From NCBI GenBank assembly GCA_964469765.1, contig CAYYAU010000039.1:1-8649 (forward strand): a DNA stretch of 8,649 nucleotides. Direction: 5' to 3'. The notes below the pieces were generated by a model that was not told the DNA's origin, searched no databases, and worked only from the letters and a program-made list of their open reading frames with translations. This DNA is from CAYYAU01 sp964469765 [NCBI: uncultured Clostridia bacterium] (GTDB taxonomy: Bacteria; UBA6262; WVXT01; CAYYAU01). Positions 1 to 5,631 of the stretch are shown one piece after another (position 1 is the stretch's first letter; each line of letters starts with the position of its first letter). A program made the position numbers and the translations under genes.

Positions 1-499
1 TTATATTGGTAGAAAATATATCTTTTATACAAAAACCTAACCTCAACTTATCAGAAGCAATTATTATCCAACCCACATCAAAAGAATAAGAGAGTGATTG
101 ACCCGCATCTTTAATATAAAGGTTTAGCATCTTAAAGTTTAATCCAAATCCTGCTTTGGAAATACTAAAAATTCCTATATTCTCTTTATAAAAATCTGGA
201 CCAAACTGAGAAAATGATATTCCAAAACCAAGTTTCTTTAATGGTAAACTCATATGAAAAAGAAAGTATGGAAGAAAGTGTTGACCAAAAATGTAAGAAT
301 GAGAAATATTTATCTCTTTACTTTTCTGTAATGAAATGCCTGCTGGATTTGCATAAACAGCACCACTATCATTCGCAATTGAAACAAACGCCTCAGCTAA
401 GGCACAGGCTCTCGCGGTGCACGGTTTTTGTTCAAATGAGCAAAATAATTGGTTGCAAAATAAAAATAACAATAAAGAAACTGTTAGTTTTCCCTTCAT
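1..499 (-). CDS. PorV/PorQ-family outer-membrane protein, N-terminal part (cut by left edge)
   Basis: The reading frame starts with ATG at 499 and stays open for 166 codons to the window edge. Residues 1-21 form a hydrophobic signal peptide (LLLFLFCNQLFCS). Residues 29-55 carry the family signature: an Ala-rich ARACALAEAF stretch, then AND, then AVYANPAGI with NPAG at 51-54. What follows alternates in a beta-barrel-like way. In Bacteroidetes, PorV is a FadL-like barrel that carries type IX secretion cargo at the outer membrane; PorQ belongs to the surface attachment complex. The start codon overlaps the stop of the upstream gene as ATGA, so translation is probably coupled, and no separate Shine-Dalgarno is visible. 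The upstream gene encodes a protein with a sorting-like C-terminus, so this may be its outer-membrane partner (inference). PorV versus PorQ cannot be decided from this fragment. Confidence 0.85.
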   Translation of the reverse strand, partial: MKGKLTVSLLLFLFCNQLFCSFEQKPCTARACALAEAFVSIANDSGAVYANPAGISLQKSKEINISHSYIFGQHFLPYFLFHMSLPLKKLGFGISFSQFGPDFYKENIGIFSISKAGFGLNFKMLNLYIKDAGQSLSYSFDVGWIIIASDKLRLGFCIKDIFSTNI

Positions 500-1443
500 T
501 TTAATCTTTTACCTATTGCAACGGGCATATATTTTCTGATTACTTTACCGTTATTAATATTTACTCCATTAAGAGAAACAATGTATACTCCAATAGGTAA
601 TACATTCCCAAAATCATCTGTTCCATCCCATTCAACAAAGCCTGTTGAAACAGAACAGTTATCCAGTAAAATCCTAACACCATTTCCTTTAATATCAAAA
701 ATCTTTATTGTAACTTTAAACTCACTTTCAAGACCATAATAAATCAATGTGGTTTGTGGTTTTGTTTTATCTGTAAAAATCACATTATTTTCTATTAGCA
801 ATCCGGTTACAGAGATTCTTTCTTTTCTTTGTTCCTGATTTTGATTATCCTCATTCTCTGTTTCATCATAAATCTCTTCTTCTTGTTCTTCTTCATGAAA
901 AAGTTGCACAAATGTAATGCTATCCACATAAATGGAATAAGTTCCATCTACAACATTTTTAATTCTTAACTCTAATTTACAGGAGTTAGCTTTTTCGGGA
1001 GGAGTAAGATTTTCTAAAGAAAGGTATTGCCAATTAGAAGAATTAACTGTTGAAGTGCTAATTTTTCCAATATTTTTTCCTGTTCCATTACCAGTCTCAT
1101 ACCAATAAATGGCTAAACTACCAGATGTTTCATAGAAATCATCATAAAAATGCGCCGAAGCAGTATATGTTGAGGTTGAAACTACTGTAATTACCTGATA
1201 GATATAACTTGCACTTTTATTACTATCGGTAAGTTTAGCAGCACATACTCCGGAATAAATATATCCCTCAGTTGAAGTTATAACATTCCAGCCCGAAGGA
1301 GTTTTTTTCAATCCATAATCGTTCCAATACTGTTTTGTTCCTGATTCAAAATCTCCATCAATAACTAAATTACCAGCATATAAGTTTGAAATGAATAACA
1401 ATAAAAATAATGATAATCTTAAATATAATAATTTTCTAACCAT
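496..1443 (-). CDS. Exported protein with CBM-like N-terminal domain and FlgD/T9SS-like C-terminal domain
   Basis: The 315-residue product has a signal peptide (1-23) ending LYA before GN. Residues 25-180 look like a carbohydrate-binding-type beta-sandwich of the CBM4/9 kind: NLVIDGDFESG at the start, W40 and W52, and SIYVDSITFVQL at the end. Residues 183-205 are a strongly acidic linker rich in E, D, N and Q. Residues 205-315 resemble FlgD Ig-like or type IX sorting domains: VTIKIFDIKGNGV, VEWDGTDDFGN, then IGVYIVSL and a basic tail. Sugar binding is unproven, as many such sandwiches are only structural. The start overlaps the upstream gene by 25 bases and has only a weak AAGAA upstream; no other Met allows a signal peptide. 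The stop overlaps the PorV-family gene by 4 bases. It is likely exposed on the cell surface or released. Confidence 0.8.
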   Translation of the reverse strand: MVRKLLYLRLSLFLLLFISNLYAGNLVIDGDFESGTKQYWNDYGLKKTPSGWNVITSTEGYIYSGVCAAKLTDSNKSASYIYQVITVVSTSTYTASAHFYDDFYETSGSLAIYWYETGNGTGKNIGKISTSTVNSSNWQYLSLENLTPPEKANSCKLELRIKNVVDGTYSIYVDSITFVQLFHEEEQEEEIYDETENEDNQNQEQRKERISVTGLLIENNVIFTDKTKPQTTLIYYGLESEFKVTIKIFDIKGNGVRILLDNCSVSTGFVEWDGTDDFGNVLPIGVYIVSLNGVNINNGKVIRKYMPVAIGKRLK

Positions 1444-2033
1444 TTCTTATATTTATTTCTAATTTCATTTTCTATTTTTCTTTTTAATTCTTTATCTTTA
1501 ATATATATCTGTTTTTCCCATTTTCCCTTTAAATTCTTTTTAGATGGCCAAGCAACCCACATACCTCTATTAGAATGCATTACTGCGCATACTACAGTTA
1601 ATGAATTATTGAATGTCACCTCAACATTTGCCTTTCTTGAAGTTTTACCAGAGGTGAAAGAAAAATTGGAAATCGTATAAAATACATTTCTTTTCTTTTT
1701 AAGAGAGGGAGTACCTCTTTTTATAGCTCGTAACAGCTCATTCTTTGCTAAATCCGATTCAAACCTTAATTGAGGACAAACTCTTTTCTTAGCATCTATA
1801 TAACAAGGAAAACTGACAGATATCTCACCATTATCCTTTTTTACTTGAATATCATTTATTACAATAACTCCATTAATTGTAATTTTTGCTTTTAAACTGT
1901 TTTTATTCTCATTTGTAGAGAAAAGTTTAATGTCCGTTACATTAATCTCTGGTTTTACTAACAACAAAAATAAAAAAACACATAAAGTAACAGCTCCTAT
2001 TATTAAAAAAGAAATCTTTAGGTATTTAGACAT
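1419..2033 (-). CDS. Membrane-anchored protein with two tandem SpoVG-like domains
   Basis: The 204-residue product begins with one hydrophobic segment (about 7-26), a signal anchor with no clear cleavage site. Residues 29-106 follow the SpoVG pattern: INVTDIKLFST, KAKITING, IVINDIQVKKDNG, then a charged helix. Residues 118-198 repeat it: KANVEVTFNNSLTVVCAVM, then GMWVAWPSKK (matching the SpoVG GLFVAMPSK core), KGKWEKQIYI and a final helix ending IRNKYKKW. SpoVG of Firmicutes is a soluble single-domain protein of roughly 85-100 residues that binds nucleic acid and affects septation and gene expression. Here the fold is duplicated and tethered to the membrane, so nucleic-acid binding should not be assumed; the topology is unclear. 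It lies 34 bases after the TPR gene, lacks a Shine-Dalgarno, and overlaps the next gene by 25 bases. The first copy has lost the AMPSK core (VSFPCYIDAKK), so it is the more diverged. Confidence 0.72.
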   Translation of the reverse strand: MSKYLKISFLIIGAVTLCVFLFLLLVKPEINVTDIKLFSTNENKNSLKAKITINGVIVINDIQVKKDNGEISVSFPCYIDAKKRVCPQLRFESDLAKNELLRAIKRGTPSLKKKRNVFYTISNFSFTSGKTSRKANVEVTFNNSLTVVCAVMHSNRGMWVAWPSKKNLKGKWEKQIYIKDKELKRKIENEIRNKYKKWLENYYI

Positions 2034-2067
2034 TATTGAGGTAAAGAATTAAATAAAGACTAAAAAT

Positions 2068-2748
2068 TTATGGGCTCTTTTTTCTGAAGGAAGACATAAA
2101 TGTTAATTTTTTCTCAACTTTATCTCTTACAGAAGAAGGAAGGTATGCAAACTGTTTTATTCTATTATATACTTCTTTTGCTTTAGATACTTCTCCTCTA
2201 CTTTCATAAACTCTCGCTAATCCTAAGTAGGCCTCTGAAAGAAGAAAATGGAAAGGAAACTTATCAATAAACTGCTGATATATCTTTTGAGCATTCTCAT
2301 ATTCCTTGTTTTCCTCATAACTCATAGCAAGATTTATAAGTATCTGAGGAGTGAATTTCTTTTTCTTATATTTTACTAGCATATTTTTGTATATATTAAT
2401 TGCTTTTTTAAAATTCTTAGATTGCAATGAAATATCTGCTTCCAGAAACAAAGCAAATGGATATGCCTTTGTTCTGTTGTCTTTCTTAGCAGTTGCAATA
2501 AAATCTAAAGCTTTATGTTTATCTCCTTTAAAATATGCTGCCTCAGCCTGAGCAAGTTGCATATAAGCAGTCTCATTGATACTTTTATAACGATTAACAA
2601 TTAGTGGAATAAATACAATAGCTCCAATTACTGCAATTCCAATAAAAAGCAGGTTCTCCTTATTGTTTAACCCCCACTCTAAAAACCTTGCCACCAATGA
2701 AGAAAACTTATCTTTTCTGAGTTCTTCCTTTACCCATTTCCTTGGCAT
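2068..2748 (-). CDS. Membrane-anchored tetratricopeptide-repeat protein (YfgM-like architecture)
   Basis: The 226-residue product has a basic cytoplasmic-type N-terminus (1-30), one transmembrane helix (about 32-50), and then TPR helices to the end. Repeats begin near 61 (AQAEAAYFKGDKHKALDFI), 97 (FALFLEADISLQSKNFKKAINIY), 134 (QILINLAMSYEENKEYENAQKIY) and 170 (LSEAYLGLARVYESRGEVSKAKEVY). This resembles YfgM/TPR_21 proteins, which sit in the inner membrane near SecYEG and periplasmic chaperones, and resembles BamD-like scaffolds less closely. A scaffold role in envelope protein assembly would suit the neighbours, but that is inference. The start ATG lies inside the end of the PHP gene (41-base overlap) and comes immediately after nine G residues, which are the only Shine-Dalgarno-like sequence available. 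Confidence 0.8.
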   Translation of the reverse strand: MPRKWVKEELRKDKFSSLVARFLEWGLNNKENLLFIGIAVIGAIVFIPLIVNRYKSINETAYMQLAQAEAAYFKGDKHKALDFIATAKKDNRTKAYPFALFLEADISLQSKNFKKAINIYKNMLVKYKKKKFTPQILINLAMSYEENKEYENAQKIYQQFIDKFPFHFLLSEAYLGLARVYESRGEVSKAKEVYNRIKQFAYLPSSVRDKVEKKLTFMSSFRKKSP

Positions 2749-3415
2749 CCCCCCCCCTATTTAAGGACTTCCTTCTAATGATGTCAAAAGCATTTTTTTG
2801 CATTTGGAGAAAGTCCTGCTTTGAAAGACCAGCATTTTTGAGAATCGTTAGAGCTAATTCTGTACTCATTAAATCTTCGGGAGAATGTGTATCTGTATTT
2901 ATAATTATCTTAGCACCGACCTTTTTTGACAGAATAGCAACGTGTCTATTTGTCATAAGATGATTCTTTCTTGTTGTAATCTCAAGACAAACATTATTCT
3001 TTTTTGCTAATTGAACCTCCTTTTCTGAAGTCACCCCAGGGTGAGCAAGAATATCCACCAAACCTTTGCATTTAACTGCACAAAGGTTTGTCCCAGGAGG
3101 GACTGTCTCAGATACGGTTTCTCCATGGACAATAATAAGTTTTGCTCCTAATTTTTTTGCTTTCTGTGCAGTTTTTTGAATAAGTTCAGGCGGAACATAA
3201 CTCAGTTCACAACCAGGTATAACCCGAATAGAATAGCACTTTGTCAAAATCTTACTAATTTTAACAATGCGAGGAATAACAAAATCTAAGTTAGACTCAT
3301 CTGTATGGTCTGTTAAACCAATGGCAGTATATCCCTTTTTCTTTGCTCTATAAACAAGCTCAGAAGGAAGAAGCTGTCCATCAGAAAACAATGTATGAGT
3401 GTGTAAATCAATCAT
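2708..3415 (-). CDS. PHP-domain metallophosphoesterase (histidinol-phosphatase-like)
   Basis: The 235-residue product is a complete PHP-fold enzyme. Metal-ligand motifs are visible in order: HTHT with H5 and H7, D12, TDH with H37, E70 (GCELS), H97 (IVHGE), H125 (LAHPG), and D175/H177 (NTDTHS). PHP proteins hydrolyse phosphoester bonds with a cluster of two or three metals; members include HisK-type histidinol phosphatase, nucleotide phosphoesterases and polymerase domains. No other his gene is present, so histidine synthesis is not supported and the substrate is unknown. The start ATG gives MIDLHTHT, where the motif normally sits, with no Shine-Dalgarno (ACACAAAT upstream). The gene lies 36 bases after tRNA-Arg and may share its transcript. 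The last 15 or so residues, after DIIRRKS, are encoded across the G9 tract and the overlap and look like a tail added to the domain. Confidence 0.88.
   Translation of the reverse strand: MIDLHTHTLFSDGQLLPSELVYRAKKKGYTAIGLTDHTDESNLDFVIPRIVKISKILTKCYSIRVIPGCELSYVPPELIQKTAQKAKKLGAKLIIVHGETVSETVPPGTNLCAVKCKGLVDILAHPGVTSEKEVQLAKKNNVCLEITTRKNHLMTNRHVAILSKKVGAKIIINTDTHSPEDLMSTELALTILKNAGLSKQDFLQMQKNAFDIIRRKSLNRGGDAKEMGKGRTQKR
2749..2757 (-). repeat. Homopolymer G9 tract in a gene overlap, directly before the TPR start codon
   Basis: Nine C on the plus strand (nine G in the transcript) are preceded by A and followed at once by the ATG of the TPR gene. The run is read by the PHP gene as AGG GGG GGG GAT. 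In an otherwise AT-rich window this is an exceptional run. It could pair with the anti-Shine-Dalgarno and act as ribosome binding site, although its contact with the ATG leaves almost no normal spacing unless the upstream Gs are used. Loss of one G would put the PHP frame in phase with the TPR gene. Gain of one G would end the PHP frame at a TAA a few codons on. Confidence 0.85.
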
Positions 3416-3451
3416 ATTTGTGTTATAGTTGCATTCATACTTCTACGTATT

Positions 3452-3523
3452 TGCCCCTGGGCCGACTCGAACGGCCGCACATGGTTTAGGAAACCACTGC
3501 TCTATCCTCTGAGCTACAGGGGC
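3452..3523 (-). tRNA. tRNA-Arg (anticodon CCU)
   Basis: A 72-base cloverleaf folds on the minus strand. The acceptor stem is GCCCCTG with CAGGGGC, the D arm is GCTC/GAGC, the anticodon stem is GTGGT/ACCAT (one G-U) around loop TTCCTAA, the variable loop is GTGC, and the T arm is GGCCG/CGGCC around TTCGAGT. The anticodon CCT occupies 3490-3488 and reads AGG, giving arginine. The discriminator base is A, and no CCA is encoded after it, so CCA must be added by the nucleotidyltransferase. The gene lies just upstream of the PHP gene. No convincing promoter was recognised upstream of it. Confidence 0.95.
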
Positions 3524-3570
3524 AGAATTCAATCTAAAATGCAAAGTTAACAATTAAAAGCGCAAAATTA

Positions 3571-3640
3571 AAAATATCTGCCAGAAAAACGTTTGTCCGC
3601 CGGACTTTTGCAGGAGCAGATCCGCCGGTTGTTTGCCGGA
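3571..3640 (-). terminator. Nested inverted repeat with T-tract, probable terminator after hepT
   Basis: A GC-richer patch lies between hepT and the tRNA. ATCTGC (3576-3581) pairs with GCAGAT (3616-3621). Nested inside, GTCCG (3595-3599) pairs with CGGAC (3601-3605) around a single base, and A/T runs lie between the two stems. On the minus strand the outer stem is followed by ATTTTTAATTTT, as expected of a factor-independent terminator for the hepT transcript. A second small repeat, TCCG/CGGA with inner CCGG/CCGG (3621-3640), abuts it. The large, complex loop is not typical of a terminator, and the patch may instead be a dispersed repeat element. Confidence 0.45.
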
Positions 3641-3666
3641 AAAATCTAAAAATTAATTATATTGTA

Positions 3667-4002
3667 TTAGATTTCTTCTCTGATTTTTCTAATATGGGAT
3701 ACTATTTTGGGAATTCTTTCTTTAATTGTTATCCAAACTAATTTATAATCTATTCCAAAATAAAAGTGGATGAGTCTATCTCTCATTCCTGCCATCTCTT
3801 TCCATGGAACTTCAGGGAACTTATTCCTTATATATTGAGGGATGTGCTTTGTTGCTTCTCCTATTATCTCAAATTTTCTGATTACTGCACTTGATGTCTT
3901 ATCATCTTTTTCAAAATCATCAAAAATCATTCCTTCTGTAAATTTCAAAATACTTTCCATTGCATCTAAAATATCTGCAATATATAGTTCATAATTTCTC
4001 AT
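3667..4002 (-). CDS. hepT: HepT-like HEPN toxin (DUF86), type VII toxin-antitoxin
   Basis: The 111-residue, mostly helical product matches the HEPN/DUF86 family in length and motifs. The catalytic RX4HXY motif is complete: R74, H79 and Y81 in the segment [13 protein letters not shown]. Upstream, [12 protein letters not shown] (44-55) is a typical family helix. Studied HepT proteins are RNases. Their partner MntA silences them by AMPylating the tyrosine of RX4HXY, so Y81 is the expected target. The gene overlaps mntA by 4 bases (ATGA), and an AGAGG Shine-Dalgarno lies at 4013-4017, 10 bases before the start. A nested inverted repeat follows the gene. All active-site residues are intact, so the protein looks functional. 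The RNA target cannot be told from sequence. Confidence 0.9.
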   Translation of the reverse strand: MRNYELYIADILDAMESILKFTEGMIFDDFEKDDKTSSAVIRKFEIIGEATKHIPQYIRNKFPEVPWKEMAGMRDRLIHFYFGIDYKLVWITIKERIPKIVSHIRKIREEI

Positions 4003-4292
4003 ATAAAAGATACCTCTTTAAAGATAACTTTCCTTAATTCTTTCCTTAATGCTTTTTGAGGAACAATATCTACTTTTTGTTTAAGTTTTTCTTCTAAAAA
4101 CAATCCTAAACCAACAAGGTCAAAAAAATCTGCATCTTCCTTAAAATCCACCAATACATCAATATCACTTTCTTTTTTTTGTTTTCCCTTTAAAAATGAA
4201 CCAAAAAGACCTATCTTTTTAACATGATATTTTTTTTGCATCTCATTTTTAAAATCTTTTAATACTTTTAAAATCTTTTTTCTATTCATCAT
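3999..4292 (-). CDS. mntA: MntA-like nucleotidyltransferase antitoxin
   Basis: The 97-residue product is a minimal nucleotidyltransferase (MNT). The GSX10DXD motif is complete: G31-S32 in [12 protein letters not shown], then D43 and D45 in [11 protein letters not shown] third acidic residue, D75 in KVDIV, sits where the family's last metal ligand is found. In characterised pairs this enzyme transfers AMP groups from ATP to a tyrosine of HepT and so neutralises it. The first of two adjacent ATG codons is chosen because GGAG at 4302-4305 lies 9 bases upstream of it. The stop overlaps the hepT start as ATGA, so antitoxin and toxin are probably translated in a coupled way. Both genes have Shine-Dalgarno motifs, unlike their neighbours, which may indicate a separate origin. 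Confidence 0.9.
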   Translation of the reverse strand: MMNRKKILKVLKDFKNEMQKKYHVKKIGLFGSFLKGKQKKESDIDVLVDFKEDADFFDLVGLGLFLEEKLKQKVDIVPQKALRKELRKVIFKEVSFI

Positions 4293-4389
4293 ATCTTTTC
4301 ACTCCATTCAATTCTATATTCATTTTTGTAAGTTTTCTCATTAAGCAATTTACTTCTAATGGGATAAATAATTAATTTAATTTACCCAT
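4289..4389 (-). pseudogene. Possible 31-codon leader ORF broken by a 5-base tandem duplication
   Basis: GGAGGA (4399-4404), the best Shine-Dalgarno in the window, lies 9 bases before an ATG at 4389-4387. As written, the frame ends after five codons (MGKLN). Just there, ATTTA occurs twice in tandem (4375-4379 and 4380-4384, plus strand). Removing one copy opens a 31-codon frame that continues IIYPIRSKLL and ends YRIEWSEKI, with a TGA that overlaps the mntA start as ATGA. The Shine-Dalgarno, the amino-acid character and the overlap suggest a small gene at the head of the toxin-antitoxin operon that suffered a recent frameshift, or a five-codon leader peptide. No family was recognised, and chance in AT-rich DNA is possible. 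Confidence 0.28.
4359..4389. repeat. Imperfect inverted repeat in the mntA leader
   Basis: ATGGG-A-TAAAT (4359-4369) pairs with ATTTA-CCCAT (4380-4389): ten base pairs with one bulged base and a 10-base AT-rich loop. It covers the five-codon ORF preceded by GGAGGA, so a hairpin here could mask or regulate that start. It could also be an operator for the toxin-antitoxin operon. No function is demonstrated, and the AT-rich half could pair by chance. Confidence 0.35.
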
Positions 4390-4447
4390 CTTTATTATTC
4401 CTCCATATTAGAAATCGTTGTAAAAGTCCTCAGCGGTCGTGAGAGAA

Positions 4448-4468
4448 ATTGCTGGGTTTTTCAGCAAT
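4448..4468. repeat. Perfect 7-bp hairpin in a GC-richer intergenic patch
   Basis: ATTGCTG (4448-4454) and CAGCAAT (4462-4468) are perfect inverted repeats around the 7-base loop GGTTTTT. The stem sits in a patch (about 4424-4475) less AT-rich than its surroundings. No gene is transcribed toward it on either strand and no proper T-run follows, so a terminator role is unlikely. It may be a remnant of a small mobile or dispersed repeat, or part of an unrecognised RNA. Confidence 0.4.
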
Positions 4469-4609
4469 CTGCCATTCATTATTGAAAATTAAGATAATTA
4501 TTTTATACAATATTTAGATAGGAAAGTCAAACATATTGTAAAATGGGTTTTTACCAAAAAACTGAAAAATTACCTCTTTTGTCTCCCAGAAAAGCATAAT
4601 AAGAAATTT

Positions 4610-4623
4610 ATTTGAAGTCAAAT
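4610..4623. promoter_or_regulatory. 14-base palindrome upstream of the PorV operon promoter, possible operator
   Basis: ATTTGA-AG-TCAAAT is a perfect 6-2-6 palindrome. Its centre lies about 60 bases upstream of the -10 box at 4676-4681, roughly -71 from the expected start of transcription, a position seen for some activator sites. No regulator gene is nearby, and the AT-rich setting raises the odds of chance symmetry. Confidence 0.25.
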
Positions 4624-4672
4624 CTTTTATATATAACATATAAATTTTTTACTACCTTTTTTTATTTTAGTA

Positions 4673-4681
4673 TGATATAAT
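4673..4681 (+). promoter_or_regulatory. Extended -10 promoter of the PorV/FG-GAP operon
   Basis: TGATATAAT gives a perfect TATAAT hexamer (4676-4681) with the TGn extension (4673-4675). No good -35 box lies at the usual distance (TACCTT at 4653-4658 is poor), which extended -10 promoters tolerate. Transcription would start near 4688, leaving an A-rich leader of only about 12 bases before the ATG at 4700, with no Shine-Dalgarno. Confidence 0.5.
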
Positions 4682-4699
4682 AAAATACAGAAAAATAAA

Positions 4700-5623
4700 A
4701 TGAGAAAGAAATTATTTTTTAGTTTTATTATAATACTCTTGCCAACTTTCCTTTACAGTAGTATAGGCACTTCGGCAGGAAGAATTCTTATTATAGAAAG
4801 AGGGAGTAGACCATTAGGAATTGGTGGTGCCTTTACAGGGATAAGTAATGATATAAATGCAATATTTTATAATCCAGCAGGGTTAGTCAATATTAAAGGT
4901 ATTCAGATTGAAACGATGTATAAACAAGGCGTATTTGGAAGTGATTATGGAGTTATTGAGGCTGGTTATAGATTAGATAAAAAACAGGCTTTAGGTATAA
5001 GTTTAGTTTATCTTAATTTAGGTAAGATTGAAATTGTTAAAGTAGATGGAACTACGGAAAATAAAACAGCACAAATGGATTTTCTTTACAGTTTGACTTA
5101 TGCATATAAATTTTGGGATAAATTAAGTTTAGGCGTAAATATTAAATATTTATATTCAAGTTTTTTATCCGAGTATACCGCCTCAAGCTTTTCAATAGAT
5201 TTAGCAGGGTTATATTCTCCAAACATATCTGGATGGGATAGAAAGAAGAATGAAATTAACATAGGGTTAGTAATTCAAAATATTGGAACAAAACTTAAGT
5301 ATTTTGAAAAAAACAACAGTATTCCTTTAAATGTTAGATTAGGCGTAGGTTATATAAGAACAATCAAAAAACAGGATAAGTTAACTATTGGAGTAGATGG
5401 TATAGTAAACTTATCTGAAAAATGCTATTATTTAAATATCGGGACTGAATATAACTTTCTAAATATAATAGCATTACGAATAGGATATAGAATAGGGTAT
5501 GACTTAGATGCCTATACCTTTGGTATTGGAATGGAAATTAAAAGATATCAACTTAACTATAGTTTCATTCCAATGGGAGAAGATGCATTTAGTCAACAGG
5601 CTTCATTTATTTTGAAGTTCTAA
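4700..5623 (+). CDS. PorV/PorQ-family outer-membrane protein
   Basis: The complete 307-residue product has a signal peptide (1-20, IIILLPTFLYS then SIG). The family signature covers residues 24-62: SAGRILII, GSRPLGIGGAFTGISND and AIFYNPAGL, with NPAG at 58-61. Amphipathic strands follow to the C-terminus, which ends in SFILKF. The terminal phenylalanine is the usual outer-membrane barrel signal recognised by BamA. Related PorV proteins of Bacteroidetes carry sorting-domain cargo from the type IX translocon to the surface machinery. The gene opens a probable three-gene operon; the next gene, 8 bases on, encodes a large secreted protein with a sorting-like C-terminus. Translation starts from an A-rich leader without Shine-Dalgarno. 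Whether it acts as cargo shuttle, attachment-complex member or simple porin is not decided by sequence. Confidence 0.85.
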   Translation: MRKKLFFSFIIILLPTFLYSSIGTSAGRILIIERGSRPLGIGGAFTGISNDINAIFYNPAGLVNIKGIQIETMYKQGVFGSDYGVIEAGYRLDKKQALGISLVYLNLGKIEIVKVDGTTENKTAQMDFLYSLTYAYKFWDKLSLGVNIKYLYSSFLSEYTASSFSIDLAGLYSPNISGWDRKKNEINIGLVIQNIGTKLKYFEKNNSIPLNVRLGVGYIRTIKKQDKLTIGVDGIVNLSEKCYYLNIGTEYNFLNIIALRIGYRIGYDLDAYTFGIGMEIKRYQLNYSFIPMGEDAFSQQASFILKF

Positions 5624-5631
5624 GTTAAACA

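Larger units (their letters stand above)
4293..4699. other. Divergent intergenic region between mntA and the plus-strand PorV operon
   Basis: These 407 bases separate two divergently transcribed units. From left to right they hold the possible small leader frame of mntA, an imperfect inverted repeat (4359-4389), a GC-richer patch with a perfect hairpin (4424-4475), AT-rich sequence with no recognised signal (4476-4609), a 14-base palindrome (4610-4623), and the extended -10 promoter of the plus-strand operon (4673-4681). No tRNA, known riboswitch or longer intact gene was recognised. No good -10/-35 pair was found for the minus-strand mntA transcript. Confidence 0.6.

Noticed and set aside
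214-504. Plus-strand 96-codon open frame
   Set aside because: It lies opposite the PorV-family gene, which has a signal peptide and the NPAG signature; the plus-strand product has no recognisable features.
2351-2963. Two plus-strand open frames (2351-2551 and 2742-2963)
   Set aside because: They are antisense to the TPR and PHP genes, whose motifs are clear.
2708-3415. Assignment of the PHP protein as a histidine-biosynthesis enzyme
   Set aside because: The fold is clear, but no other his gene is present and PHP substrates vary, so only the family is called.
3541-3575. CRISPR-like or tandem repeat from recurring GCAAA units
   Set aside because: The units are irregular, few and without spacers of constant length.
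3452-4474. Integration of the toxin-antitoxin module at tRNA-Arg as an attachment site
   Set aside because: The module lies on the 5' side of the tRNA, whereas integrases usually use the 3' end. No partial copy of the tRNA 3' end was seen nearby and no integrase is present.
3576-4474. Direct repeat ATCTGCCA on both sides of the toxin-antitoxin pair (3576-3583 and 4467-4474) as target-site duplication
   Set aside because: An 8-base match is expected many times by chance in 8.6 kb, and no transposase or terminal inverted repeats accompany it.
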